A stretch of DNA of 64,000 nt from Rhodopseudomonas palustris (GTDB lineage: Bacteria > Pseudomonadota > Alphaproteobacteria > Rhizobiales > Xanthobacteraceae), in assembly GCF_003226555.1 (NCBI RefSeq), contig NZ_QKQS01000026.1:285377-349376 (forward strand), read 5' to 3'. How positions within the stretch are numbered: position 1 is the first letter of the stretch; each line of letters begins with the position of its first letter. A program made the position numbers and the translations under genes. Shown in pieces: positions 1-8,003 of this stretch. The notes beneath the pieces are model-generated. The model was given only the letters and a program-made list of their open reading frames with translations. It did no database searches and was not told the origin of the DNA.

Positions 1-600
1 GCGTATTCGCCGGCGCCGGTGATGACGGATGCGATCTGCCAGCAGGCGATGGACCAGATTATCACGCCGACGCTGAAAGCCATGAAGGCGATGGGCGCGC
101 CGTTCAAGGGCGTGCTGTTCGCCGGGCTGATGATCACCGAGGAAGGCCCGCAGCTGATCGAATACAACGTCCGCTTCGGCGATCCGGAATGCCAGGTGCT
201 GATGATGCGGCTGATGTCCGACATCGTGCCGGCGCTACTCGCCTGCGCCGACGGCCAGCTCGATCATTTCAGCCTACGCTGGCACGACGAGCCGGCGCTC
301 ACCGTGGTGATGGCGGCCAAGGGCTATCCCGGCGCTTACGAGAAGGGCACGCGGATCGCCGGGCTGGAGCGCGCCGACGCGATTGCCGGGGTCCAGATCT
401 TCCACGCCGGCACGATCGCGTCGGGCGATTGGATTCTCGCCACCGGCGGCCGGGTGCTCGCCGTCACCGCATCGGCCAAGACGGTCGCCGAAGCCCAGCG
501 TCGCGCCTACGAGGCGATCGGCGTGATCAACTGGCCCGAAGGCTTCTGCCGTCGCGACATCGGCTGGCAGGCGGTGGCGCGGGAACGGCGAGGGAAGTAG
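1..600 (+). CDS. purD: Phosphoribosylamine-glycine ligase (GARS), C-terminal part
   Basis: The reading frame is open from base 1 to a TAG at 598-600, so only about the last 199 residues are present. They match the ATP-grasp catalytic and C-terminal domains of PurD, which joins glycine to 5-phosphoribosylamine in the second step of purine synthesis. Visible family motifs are YSPAPV at the very start, [10 protein letters not shown], and the metal/ATP-binding segment [12 protein letters not shown], followed by the C-terminal barrel ([19 protein letters not shown]). The start lies outside the window. The next gene on the same strand is 223 bases away across a palindromic repeat, so cotranscription is uncertain. 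Confidence 0.94.
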   Translation, partial: AYSPAPVMTDAICQQAMDQIITPTLKAMKAMGAPFKGVLFAGLMITEEGPQLIEYNVRFGDPECQVLMMRLMSDIVPALLACADGQLDHFSLRWHDEPALTVVMAAKGYPGAYEKGTRIAGLERADAIAGVQIFHAGTIASGDWILATGGRVLAVTASAKTVAEAQRRAYEAIGVINWPEGFCRRDIGWQAVARERRGK

Positions 601-640
601 TTTGTTTTTCGTGTGGGTGACGAGCATTCTGCTCGGCGCG

Positions 641-770
641 CCCCCTCTCCCGCTTGCGGGAGAGGGTTGGGGTGAGGGTGACGCGGGCACAGAGGCCACG
701 TAGTTCGGAGACTCAGCTTCCCCCACCCGGATCGCTGACGCGATCCGACCTCCCCCGCAAGCGGGAGAGG
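641..770. repeat. Family A palindromic repeat, copy 1
   Basis: Two GC-rich hairpins (CTCTCCCGCTTGCGGGAGAG type) flank a spacer whose ends, GGTGAGGGTG and CCCCACCC, also pair, giving a nested inverted repeat of about 130 bases. The same architecture recurs at 4570-4700, 43215-43360 and 59541-59682. This copy sits between purD and the dehalogenase, at the 3' end of purD. Such palindromes are common in Rhodopseudomonas and Bradyrhizobium genomes. Whether they terminate transcription, stabilise mRNA or are passive mobile repeats cannot be told here. Confidence 0.85.
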
Positions 771-823
771 TTGCGCCGACCGCGTTGCTTCGCTGTGCCA
801 AATCACCAAAGGAGAAACCGCCG

Positions 824-1732
824 ATGCCCGATCTCGCCGATTTGTTTCCGGGCTTCGGCTCGGAATGGATCAACACCTCGTCGGGCCGGATCTTCGCCCG
901 CACCGGCGGCGACGGGCCGCCGCTGCTGCTGCTGCACGGCTTCTCCGAAACCCATGTGATGTGGCACCGGGTTGCGCCGAAGCTCGCCGAGCGTTTCAAG
1001 CTGATCATCGCCGATCTGCCGGGCTACGGCTGGTCCGACATGCCGCGCAGCGACGAAACGCACACGCCCTACACCAAGCGGGCGATGGCCAAGCAGTTGA
1101 TCGAGGCGATGGAGCAGCTCGGCCATGTCCATTTCGCGCTCGCCGGCCACGACCGCGGCGGCCGGGTCAGCTACCGGATGGCGCTGGACTCGCCGGGGCG
1201 GCTGTCGAAGCTCGCGGTGCTGGATATCCTGCCGACCTACGAATACTGGCAGCGGATGGACCGGCGCTATGCGCTGAAGATCTATCACTGGAGCTTCCTG
1301 GCGCAGCCGGCGCCGCTGCCGGAAACGCTGATCGCGGCGGCGCCGGATTTCTTCCTGAAGAACAAGCTGGCGAGCTGGGCCAAGCAGCACGATCTGTCGT
1401 GCTTCGATCCGCGCGCGCTCGAGCATTATCTGGCGCCGTTCCGCGATCCGATGCGGCTGCACGCGATGTGCGAGGACTACCGCGCCGGCGCGTTCGCGGA
1501 TTTCGAGCACGACAAGGCCGATGTCGAAGCCGGCAACAAGATCCCGGTGCCGATGCTGGCGCTGTGGGGCGACGCCGGCATCGCGCAATCGGCCGCGACT
1601 CCGCTCGACACCTGGAAGAATTGGGCGAAAGACGTGCAGGGCGGACCGGTCGATTCCGGTCACTTCCTCACCGAGGAGGCGCCGGATCAGACCGCCGAAG
1701 CGTTGTTGAAGTTCTTCACCGCCGCGCCTTGA
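824..1732 (+). CDS. Fluoroacetate/haloacetate dehalogenase (alpha/beta hydrolase)
   Basis: This 302-residue enzyme should hydrolyse haloacetates, including the C-F bond of fluoroacetate, to glycolate. From memory it is very close to the structurally studied R. palustris RPA1163. Its key residues fall at the same numbers: nucleophile Asp110 (in GHDRGGR), carboxylate-binding Arg111 and Arg114, acid Asp134, halide pocket His155, Trp156 and Tyr219, Trp185, and general base His280. The oxyanion region reads HGFSETH where I recall HGFPQTH in RPA1163. The ATG at 824 is chosen because AAAGGAG lies 9 bases upstream; an upstream in-frame TTG at 785 has no comparable site. The 3' end overlaps the convergent tadA by 17 bases. 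Haloacetate hydrolysis is firm; fluoroacetate preference is inferred from conserved residues. Confidence 0.93.
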   Translation: MPDLADLFPGFGSEWINTSSGRIFARTGGDGPPLLLLHGFSETHVMWHRVAPKLAERFKLIIADLPGYGWSDMPRSDETHTPYTKRAMAKQLIEAMEQLGHVHFALAGHDRGGRVSYRMALDSPGRLSKLAVLDILPTYEYWQRMDRRYALKIYHWSFLAQPAPLPETLIAAAPDFFLKNKLASWAKQHDLSCFDPRALEHYLAPFRDPMRLHAMCEDYRAGAFADFEHDKADVEAGNKIPVPMLALWGDAGIAQSAATPLDTWKNWAKDVQGGPVDSGHFLTEEAPDQTAEALLKFFTAAP

Positions 1733-2162
1733 AGAACTCCCGCAGCATCGCGGCGGCTTCGCGCTCGCCGACTGCGGAATACACTTCCGGCGCATGGTGG
1801 CAGGTCGGCTGGCCGTAGAACCGCACGCCGGATTCCACCGCGCCACCCTTCGGATCGAACGCGCCGAAATACAGCCGCCGGATCCGTGCAAACGAGATCG
1901 CGCCGGCGCACATCGTGCACGGCTCCAGCGTGACGTAGAGATCGCAATCGACCAGCCGCTCGCTGCCGAGCTTGGCCGACGCCTGCCGGATCGCCAGCAG
2001 CTCGGCGTGGGCGGTGGGGTCGCGGTCGGTCAGGGTGCGGTTGCCGGCTTTGGCGATCACCACGCCGTCGCGGACGATCACGCAGCCGATCGGCACCTCA
2101 CCGGCGGCCCCTGCGGCGGCCGCCTCGGCCAGCGCCAATTCCATGAAAGTGGAAGCCGTCAT
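1716..2162 (-). CDS. tadA: tRNA-specific adenosine-34 deaminase
   Basis: The 148-residue product is a zinc deaminase that converts A34 to inosine in the tRNA-Arg anticodon, an essential wobble modification. The cytidine-deaminase fold is shown by EVPIGCVIV, the zinc ligand and proton-shuttle motif HAE (His52, Glu54) and PCTMC (Cys82, Cys85). Length matches the family. The reading frame stays open for another 110 codons upstream, but that extension is low complexity and antisense to the next gene, so the ATG at 2162 is preferred. It is convergent with the dehalogenase, with overlapping 3' ends, and divergent from the pseudouridine synthase across 166 bases in which I see no clear promoter. Confidence 0.95.
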   Translation of the reverse strand: MTASTFMELALAEAAAAGAAGEVPIGCVIVRDGVVIAKAGNRTLTDRDPTAHAELLAIRQASAKLGSERLVDCDLYVTLEPCTMCAGAISFARIRRLYFGAFDPKGGAVESGVRFYGQPTCHHAPEVYSAVGEREAAAMLREFFKARR

Positions 2163-2328
2163 CGTCGTTCTTGGCTCGTCTCGCTCCGAAAACTCTGCTA
2201 GGAGACCGACTTCAGCAAAAGTGGATGGCTGTTTTGCGTGACCATGCGCGTTTCGATCGGAGCGCGCGGCCTGCGAGCCGTTCCCGACTGCCTGTGCCCC
2301 ATTTCGTGTTCCGATAGAAAGACCAGTC

Positions 2329-4521
2329 ATGCCCCGCGACACCCGTAAAGACAACGATTCTGCGCGTGGCCGCCGCGACAGGCCCGCCGGCGGCAAGGGT
2401 GGTTTCGGCGGCAGAGGCCCGGGTGGCAAAGGTCCGGCGGGCGGCAAGGGCCGTTCGGGCGCGGCGCGAGGGCCGGAGAAGAAGTTCGCCAAGCGCGCCG
2501 GCGAGGGGGCCAGCGAGGGCCGTGGCGAGAAGACCTACGCCAAGAAATCGTTCGGCGGTGACGCCAAGCGCTCGTTCGGCGGCGAGGGCAAGCGGCCCTA
2601 TGCCAAGCGCGATGGCGCCGCGCCGCGTCGCGACTTTTCCGACCGTCCGCGCCGCGATGACGGTGATGCGCCGCGTCCCCGTTTCAGCCGCGACGACCGG
2701 CCCGCCCGCAGCGGCGGCGATCGTGCCGAGCGGGGGCCGCGCAAGGAGTTCGGTGACCGTCCGAAGCGGGATTTCGGTGACCGCCCCAAGCGCGACTTCA
2801 GTGATCGCCCGAAGCGCGACTTCGGTGACCGCCCCAAGCGCGATTTTGCTGATCGGCCGAAGCGTCCGTTCCAGCGTGACGGCGAGCCCGGCCGCGACCG
2901 CAGCGACGACAAGCCGTGGCGGGCCCGCGAGGATCGGCCGGCACGTGCCGGCGGAGATCGTGACCGCAAATTCGACAAAGGCGGCTTCGACAAGCCGCGC
3001 TTCGCCAAATCGCGCGACGACAAGCCGCGCTTCGATCGGGATCGGGGCGACAAGCCCAGGTTTGACAAGCCCCGTGGCGATAAGCCCAGGTTCGATCGTA
3101 GCGAGCGCTCCGAACGTCCGGAACGCAGCGGCGACCGGCCGAAATTTTCGCGCCCGCGCGACGGCGAACGCGGCGAGCAGCGTCCGTTCCGCGAGCGCAG
3201 CTTCGATCGCCCGCGCGAGGATCGTCCGCGGAGTGACCGGCCCCGCAGCGACCGGCCCCGTGAGGACCGCCCGCAGCGCGACCGTGCCGCCAAGCACGGC
3301 GACTGGCACGAGCACCCCAAGAATGAGGGGCGTGGCTTCGATCGTCCGCGCCGCAGCCGTGACGACGAGCGTAGCTTCGACCGCCCGCGTGACGATCGCC
3401 CGCGCCGCGACAACGAGGACGGCGGCAGGATCTTCGCCAAGCGTCCGGCGTTCGGCGGCCGTGGCGCGTATCGCAAGCAGGATCCCGCATTGGCCAAGCG
3501 TAAGCCCGCTGCGCCGGCAAAGTCCGACAAGGCCGGCGAGCGCATCGCCAAGGTGGTGGCGCGCGCCGGGCTGTGCTCGCGCCGCGATGCCGAGGCGTGG
3601 ATCACGGAAGGCCGCGTCGCCGTCAACGGCAAGGTGATCGATTCGCCAGCGCTCGACGTCAAAGCGAGCGACGTCGTCACCATCGACGGCAAGCCGTTGC
3701 CGGAGCGCGAGCGCACGCGGCTGTTCCTGTATCACAAGCCGCGCGGGCTGATGACGACGCACAGCGACCCGGAAGGCCGGCCGACGGTGTTCGACAATCT
3801 GCCCGAAGGGCTGCCGCGGCTGATCTCGATCGGTCGGCTCGACTTCAACACCGAGGGCCTGCTGCTGCTGACCAATGACGGCGGCCTCGCGCGCGCGCTC
3901 GAACTGCCGGAGACCGGCTGGCTGCGGCGCTACCGCGTCCGCGCCCATGGCGAGATTACCCAGGCGCAGCTCGACGAGCTGCAGAACGGCATCGAGGTTG
4001 ACGGCGTGCAATACGGCTCGATCGAGGCCAAGCTCGAACGCGACCAGGGTGCCAATGTCTGGCTGGTGTTCGCGATCCGCGAGGGCAAGAACCGCGAAGT
4101 GCGTAACGTGCTGGCGCATCTCGGCCTCGAGGTGAACCGCCTGATCCGCGTCTCCTACGGCCCGTTCCAACTGCTCGAACTCGGCGAAGGCGAGGTCGAC
4201 GAGGTCAAGACCAGGGTGCTGCGCGAACAGCTCGGCGAGAAGGTGATTGCGCTTGCCGGCTGCGATTTCGCAGGACCGTCGCCGAGCGAGAGCAAGCCGA
4301 AGCCGCGCGCCGGCAAGGTCGTGTCCGCCGAGGAATGGTCGGTGGCCGAGGGCGCAGCCAAGACGAAGAAGACGATCACCAAGCGTGGCGCGGTCGAGGA
4401 TCGCAAGGGCCGCAGGGTCAAGGTCGAACGCACCGCCAGCGAAGGCGGAGATCGTCCGCTGTCGCGCGGCCCGGCGCGCCGCTACCACGGCAAACGCGAC
4501 CTCGCGCCGCGGGACGAGTAA
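2329..4521 (+). CDS. rluB: RluB/RsuA-family rRNA pseudouridine synthase with long basic disordered N-terminus
   Basis: The 730-residue protein has two parts. Residues about 1-400 are low complexity and dominated by Arg, Asp, Lys, Gly and Pro, with tandem units such as GDRPKRDF, DKPRFD and SDRPRSDRP. From about residue 402 there is an S4 RNA-binding domain (AGLCSRRDAEAWI, VNGKVI) and then an RsuA/RluB catalytic domain with GRLDFNTEGLLLLTNDG, in which Asp505 is the catalytic aspartate, and EGKNREVRN. It should form a pseudouridine in 23S rRNA (E. coli RluB makes U2605); RluE- or RluF-like specificity cannot be excluded. A C-terminal tail of about 80 residues is again basic. The canonical enzyme is about 290 residues, so more than half of this protein is extension, a trait also seen in other Rhizobiales. 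Confidence 0.9.
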   Translation: MPRDTRKDNDSARGRRDRPAGGKGGFGGRGPGGKGPAGGKGRSGAARGPEKKFAKRAGEGASEGRGEKTYAKKSFGGDAKRSFGGEGKRPYAKRDGAAPRRDFSDRPRRDDGDAPRPRFSRDDRPARSGGDRAERGPRKEFGDRPKRDFGDRPKRDFSDRPKRDFGDRPKRDFADRPKRPFQRDGEPGRDRSDDKPWRAREDRPARAGGDRDRKFDKGGFDKPRFAKSRDDKPRFDRDRGDKPRFDKPRGDKPRFDRSERSERPERSGDRPKFSRPRDGERGEQRPFRERSFDRPREDRPRSDRPRSDRPREDRPQRDRAAKHGDWHEHPKNEGRGFDRPRRSRDDERSFDRPRDDRPRRDNEDGGRIFAKRPAFGGRGAYRKQDPALAKRKPAAPAKSDKAGERIAKVVARAGLCSRRDAEAWITEGRVAVNGKVIDSPALDVKASDVVTIDGKPLPERERTRLFLYHKPRGLMTTHSDPEGRPTVFDNLPEGLPRLISIGRLDFNTEGLLLLTNDGGLARALELPETGWLRRYRVRAHGEITQAQLDELQNGIEVDGVQYGSIEAKLERDQGANVWLVFAIREGKNREVRNVLAHLGLEVNRLIRVSYGPFQLLELGEGEVDEVKTRVLREQLGEKVIALAGCDFAGPSPSESKPKPRAGKVVSAEEWSVAEGAAKTKKTITKRGAVEDRKGRRVKVERTASEGGDRPLSRGPARRYHGKRDLAPRDE
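2752..2871 (+). repeat. Five in-frame 24-base tandem units inside the pseudouridine synthase gene
   Basis: Five consecutive 24-base units encode GDRPKRDF, GDRPKRDF, SDRPKRDF, GDRPKRDF and ADRPKRPF (residues 142-181). Units differ mainly at third positions, so the protein repeat is conserved while the DNA has drifted. This suggests slippage or unequal crossover followed by selection on the peptide. Less regular repeats of the same flavour continue to about 3420. Confidence 0.9.
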
Positions 4522-4569
4522 GCTCAGCAGTCGTGACGGCGATAGGCATTGCAGCGCGCACGGCTGAAC

Positions 4570-4700
4570 CTCTCCCCGCGGGCGGGGAGAGGTCGACGCG
4601 CATTGGCGCGGCGGGTGAGGGGGCGTCTCCGCGCGGTCGAGACTCCGTGCCTGTGTCGCCCCTCACCCCACCCCTCTCCCCGCAAGAGCGGGGCGAGGGA
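4570..4700. repeat. Family A palindromic repeat, copy 2
   Basis: Hairpin CCTCTCCCCGCGGGCGGGGAGAGG, given here only as arms CCTCTCCCC/GGGGAGAGG, is followed by GGGTGAGGGGGCG, a spacer, then CGCCCCTCACCC and a second CCTCTCCCCGC hairpin. The outer GTGAGGGG/CCCCTCAC arms make it a nested inverted repeat. It lies between the codirectional rluB and rsmD genes. Confidence 0.85.
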
Positions 4701-4759
4701 GCGCGCTGCCATCGCGGCGATCGCTTCCTTTTACATCGGAGTGGATGGAGACAGTTGCG

Positions 4760-5323
4760 ATGCGCGTGATCGGCGGGCGGCTGCGGGGGCGCAATCTGGT
4801 GGCGCCGTCGTCGCGGGAGATTCGGCCGACGGCGGATCGCTTGCGCGAGTCGGTGTTCAACATCCTGATGCACGCCTACGAGAACCCGCTGCTAGATGCG
4901 CGCGTGCTCGACCTGTTCGCCGGCACCGGCGCGCTCGGCATCGAGGCGTCGTCGCGCGGCGCCAAATTCGTGCTGTTCGTCGACAACGGCGCCGAGGCGC
5001 GGGCACTGCTGCGCGCCAATGTCGAGGCGCTCGGGCTCGGCGGCGTCAGCAAGGTTTATCGCCGCGACGCCGCCAATCTCGGGCCGGCGCATCCGGTCGA
5101 ACCGTTCGGCGTCGCGTTCCTTGATCCGCCGTATCGCAAGCAGCTCGCGGAGGCTTCCCTCGCGTCGCTGCGTGACGGCGGCTGGCTGCTGCCGGGTGCG
5201 CTGGTGATCGTCGAGGAAGCCAAGGACGCCGGCTTCACGGCTCCCGCCGGCTACACCGAACTCGACCGCCGTGCCTATGACGACACGGAGTTTACCTTCC
5301 TGCGGTTCGGGGCGGACGCGTAG
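4760..5323 (+). CDS. rsmD: 16S rRNA (guanine-966-N2)-methyltransferase
   Basis: The 187-residue SAM-dependent enzyme methylates G966 of 16S rRNA in the assembled 30S subunit. The family opening MRVIGGRLRGR and the IRPTADRLRESVFNIL segment are present, with the SAM-binding loop DLFAGTGALGIEA at residues 51-63 and the catalytic DPPY at 122-125. The ATG at 4760 is chosen because homologues begin MRVIGG and GGAG lies 9 bases upstream; the in-frame ATG at 4745 would add five residues. In this lineage rsmD often follows the RluB-type gene, as here. Its 3' end is convergent with prmB across a family B repeat. Confidence 0.94.
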   Translation: MRVIGGRLRGRNLVAPSSREIRPTADRLRESVFNILMHAYENPLLDARVLDLFAGTGALGIEASSRGAKFVLFVDNGAEARALLRANVEALGLGGVSKVYRRDAANLGPAHPVEPFGVAFLDPPYRKQLAEASLASLRDGGWLLPGALVIVEEAKDAGFTAPAGYTELDRRAYDDTEFTFLRFGADA

Positions 5324-5347
5324 TTATTTCGCGAAACCTATCAACCC

Positions 5348-5441
5348 GTCATTCCGGGGCGCGCGCAGCGCGAACCCGGAATCTCGCTCCACCAACTTCT
5401 GGATTCCGGGTTCGCGAACTGTGTTCGCGCCCCGGAATGAC
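5348..5441. repeat. Family B palindromic repeat, copy 1
   Basis: Perfect 16-base outer arms (GTCATTCCGGGGCGCG at 5348-5363 and its complement at 5426-5441) enclose inner 13-base arms (CGAACCCGGAATC at 5371-5383 with GATTCCGGGTTCG at 5402-5414). The nested structure recurs four more times in the window. This copy lies between convergent rsmD and prmB, where it could act as a bidirectional terminator, although no U-run is obvious. Confidence 0.9.
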
Positions 5442-5456
5442 CGTGCGCGCAGGAAG

Positions 5457-6494
5457 CTACAAATCCGCCGCGGCGATCCAGAACACTTCGGCTTCGGAAT
5501 CTTCGCTGTCGAGCCACAGCAGCGGCAGCTCGGGGAATTGGTCTTCGATCTGCGGCCGGCAGCGGCCTACTTCGCACAGCAGGCCGCCGTCGGGCGTCAA
5601 ATGATCCTTCGCCTCGGCGAGGATGCGGCGGATGATGGTGAGGCCGTCGTCGCCGCCGTCGAACGCCATCGCCGGTTCGGCGCGGCACTCGGCCGGCAGG
5701 CTGGCCATTCCGTCGGCGTCGACATAAGGCGGGTTGCTGATGATCAGGTCGTAGCGCTCCTCGCCGAGCGGGCCGAACAGGTCGCCGTGATACAGGCTGA
5801 CGCGATCGTCGAGTCGGTGCTCGGCGACGTTGCGGGCGGCGACCGCGAGCGCATCCTTCGACAGCTCGACGGCGTCGACCGTCGCGTTGGGGAAGGCGTA
5901 GGCGGCGAGGATCGCAAGGCAACCCGAGCCGGTGCAGAGGTCGAGCACGCGCTCGACCGCCTCCGGCGCGTCGATCAGCGAGGTGTCGCCGCCGTCGAAA
6001 TGCGAGTCGAGCAGTTCGCCGATGAAGGAGCGCGGCACGATCACCCGCTCGTCGACGTAGAACGGCACGCCGCGCATGTAGATCTTGTTCACCAGATACG
6101 CCGCCGGCAGACGCGTGGCGATGCGGCGCTCGATCAGGCCGAGGATCGCGGCGGCTTCGCGCGTGGTGACGCGGGCGGAGGCGAACATCTCGAACTGATC
6201 GGGATGCAGATGCAGCGTCTCGCCGATCAGGAACACAGCCTCGGCGATCGGATCGGTGGTGCCGTGCGCGAATACCACGCCGGCTTCGGCGAAGCGGCTG
6301 ACCGCGTAGCGGACGAAATCGAGCAGCGTCACCAGTTCGCCCGGCGCCACCTTCGGTGGCTTGGCGGCCACGGACTTGGCGGGCGCAGACTTGGCTGCGA
6401 CGCCGCGTTTGGCGGGCTTGGCCTTCGCGGCGGTGGTCTTCGCAGCTTTCGGCTTGGCGGCCTTGGTGGCTTTTGGTTTTGCTTTCTTCGCCAT
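5457..6494 (-). CDS. prmB: Ribosomal protein L3 glutamine N5-methyltransferase
   Basis: This 345-residue class I methyltransferase should methylate a glutamine of ribosomal protein uL3. Residues 1-50 are an Ala/Lys-rich tail of KAAKPKAAK type, absent from E. coli PrmB and probably RNA- or ribosome-binding. The core carries DLCTGSGCLA (about 185-194) and NPPY at 254-257. The DLCTGSGC form, rather than DLGTGSGA, favours PrmB over the release-factor enzyme PrmC. The ATG at 6494 overlaps the moaE stop as TGATG, with GGAG 9 bases upstream, indicating translational coupling. It is the last gene of the leftward uvrC-pgsA-moaD-moaE-prmB run. Confidence 0.9.
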   Translation of the reverse strand: MAKKAKPKATKAAKPKAAKTTAAKAKPAKRGVAAKSAPAKSVAAKPPKVAPGELVTLLDFVRYAVSRFAEAGVVFAHGTTDPIAEAVFLIGETLHLHPDQFEMFASARVTTREAAAILGLIERRIATRLPAAYLVNKIYMRGVPFYVDERVIVPRSFIGELLDSHFDGGDTSLIDAPEAVERVLDLCTGSGCLAILAAYAFPNATVDAVELSKDALAVAARNVAEHRLDDRVSLYHGDLFGPLGEERYDLIISNPPYVDADGMASLPAECRAEPAMAFDGGDDGLTIIRRILAEAKDHLTPDGGLLCEVGRCRPQIEDQFPELPLLWLDSEDSEAEVFWIAAADL

Positions 6495-6964
6495 CAATCC
6501 TTGCTCCATCGCGCCAGCGCAGCGTCGTCGCGGCTGTGCGCCTCGACCCAGCGCGTCTCGCCGGCGCGCTCCTCGCGCTTCCAGAACGGCGCATTGGTCT
6601 TGAGGTAGTCCATCAGGAATTCCGCCGCCGCGAATGCGGCCTGGCGATGCGCCGAGGCGGCCAGCACCAGCACGATGTTGTCGCCCGGCACCAGGCGGCC
6701 GACGCGGTGAACGATCGTCAGCGCGGTGATCGCCGGCCAGCGCCGCAGCGCCTCGTCGGCGTGGCGTTGGATCTCTTCCTCCGCCATGCCGGGATAGTGC
6801 TCGAGCGTCAGGGCGGCGACGGTGTCGTCGCCCTCGATGCCGCGGCACAGCCCGATGAACGATACCACCGCGCCGATGTCGGTGCGGCCCTTCGTCATCG
6901 CCGTGGTTTCGGCGGAGAGATCGAAATCGGCGTCCTGAATGCGGATGGTCACCGGAACGGTCAT
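6494..6964 (-). CDS. moaE: Molybdopterin synthase catalytic subunit
   Basis: MoaE (156 residues) is the large subunit of molybdopterin synthase. It transfers sulfur from the MoaD thiocarboxylate to cyclic pyranopterin monophosphate to form the dithiolene. Family features are GAVVSFIGLCRG near residue 31, IVHRVGRLVPGD near 84, and the two catalytic-region lysines Lys122 and Lys129 in LKTNAPFWKRE, spaced seven apart as in the E. coli enzyme. It follows moaD by 25 bases and overlaps prmB by one base. The pairing with moaD confirms molybdenum cofactor synthesis. Confidence 0.96.
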   Translation of the reverse strand: MTVPVTIRIQDADFDLSAETTAMTKGRTDIGAVVSFIGLCRGIEGDDTVAALTLEHYPGMAEEEIQRHADEALRRWPAITALTIVHRVGRLVPGDNIVLVLAASAHRQAAFAAAEFLMDYLKTNAPFWKREERAGETRWVEAHSRDDAALARWSKD

Positions 6965-6989
6965 CGGATCATCCCGTGCGCGGACGACA

Positions 6990-7241
6990 TCAACCGCCGG
7001 TCATCGGCGGGAAGAACGCGACCTCGCGGGCGCCGGCGATCGGTGTCTCGGCGCGGACGTGGGTGCGGTCGATCGCAGCGCGGATCACGCCGGGCTTCTC
7101 GAATGCCATCGCATAGCCGTCGCCGCGCGAAGCCAGCCAGCCGATCAGATCGGCCACCGTGGTGACCGTCGGCGGTGGCTCGACGGTCTCCTCGTCGAAG
7201 CCGATCCGTTCGCGCACCCAGGCGAAATACTTCACCTTCAT
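6990..7241 (-). CDS. moaD: Molybdopterin synthase sulfur carrier subunit
   Basis: This 83-residue beta-grasp, ubiquitin-like protein ends in Gly-Gly (FFPPMTGG). The C-terminal glycine is adenylated and thiocarboxylated by MoeB/MPT-synthase sulfurylase so that it can donate sulfur within the MoaD-MoaE complex. The start KVKYFAWVRERIG and the terminal VAFFPPMTGG are typical. Its ATG overlaps the pgsA stop (ATGA, 7238-7241), so translation of the two is probably coupled. Confidence 0.95.
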   Translation of the reverse strand: MKVKYFAWVRERIGFDEETVEPPPTVTTVADLIGWLASRGDGYAMAFEKPGVIRAAIDRTHVRAETPIAGAREVAFFPPMTGG

Positions 7242-7864
7242 GCCTGATCCTCTTCGATCAGATGGTGGATGCCGGCGCGGAAGTAATCATAGCCGGTGTA
7301 CATCGTCAGCAGCGCCGACAGCCACAGCAGCGAGACGCCGATTTCGGTGGTGAAGGGCAGGATCTGGTTGCCCGCCTCGCCGGCCAGCAGGAAGCCGATC
7401 GCGACCAGCTGTGCGGTGGTCTTCCATTTCGCCAGCCGCGTCACCGGCACGCTGACGCGCAGCGCGGCGAGATATTCGCGCAGGCCCGAGACCAGGATCT
7501 CCCGGCACAGGATCACGATCGCCGCCCACAGCGTCCAGCCGTGGATGATGCTGTCGGCCGCAAGCATCAGCAGGCAGGATGCTACCAGCAGCTTGTCGGC
7601 GATCGGATCCAGCATGCGGCCGAACGCCGAATGCTGGTCCCAGATCCGGGCGAAATGGCCGTCGAGAAAATCGGTGATCGCCGCAGCTATGAACACCGCG
7701 AGCGCCACCCAGCGCAGCGCCAGCGGGCCGCCGAGGATCGACTGCGCGAAAATGCAGCCGACCACCACCGGGATTGCGGCGATGCGTGCATAGGTGAGGA
7801 TGTTCGGAAGCGTCAGCGACGTTCTCGTTCCCCGCACCGGCGCTCTCGTCGAGACGTTGTTCAT
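7238..7864 (-). CDS. pgsA: CDP-diacylglycerol-glycerol-3-phosphate 3-phosphatidyltransferase
   Basis: The 208-residue integral membrane enzyme makes phosphatidylglycerol phosphate, the committed step to phosphatidylglycerol and cardiolipin. The CDP-alcohol phosphotransferase signature D-x2-D-G-x2-A-R-x8-G-x3-D-x3-D is fully present in TDFLDGHFARIWDQ and the following GRMLDPIAD. Several hydrophobic helices surround it (PNILTYARIAAIPVVVG, LVASCLLMLAAD). It follows uvrC by 139 bases, the same neighbour relation as in many proteobacteria, and leads directly into moaD. Confidence 0.95.
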   Translation of the reverse strand: MNNVSTRAPVRGTRTSLTLPNILTYARIAAIPVVVGCIFAQSILGGPLALRWVALAVFIAAAITDFLDGHFARIWDQHSAFGRMLDPIADKLLVASCLLMLAADSIIHGWTLWAAIVILCREILVSGLREYLAALRVSVPVTRLAKWKTTAQLVAIGFLLAGEAGNQILPFTTEIGVSLLWLSALLTMYTGYDYFRAGIHHLIEEDQA

Positions 7865-8003
7865 CGTGGCTTACCAATACTGCCCGCGACGGAAGGTCAA
7901 CCTCCGACCAGGGGGCTTACGTTCCGTATCAGGAAAAGGTGAAATCCGCATGGGGCGCGGCTGCCTTCGGCATCGCCGACTTTGGTCGGGGGCGGACGGT
8001 GCG

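Noticed and set aside
2752-3420. Tandem repeats considered as a CRISPR or minisatellite array
   Set aside because: The 24-base units are contiguous and in frame inside a coding region, without spacers.
2212-4488. A 758-codon open frame on the minus strand opposite the pseudouridine synthase gene
   Set aside because: It is the antisense shadow of the low-complexity Arg/Asp-rich sequence, with no known domain, no Shine-Dalgarno and repetitive Leu/Ala/Thr composition.
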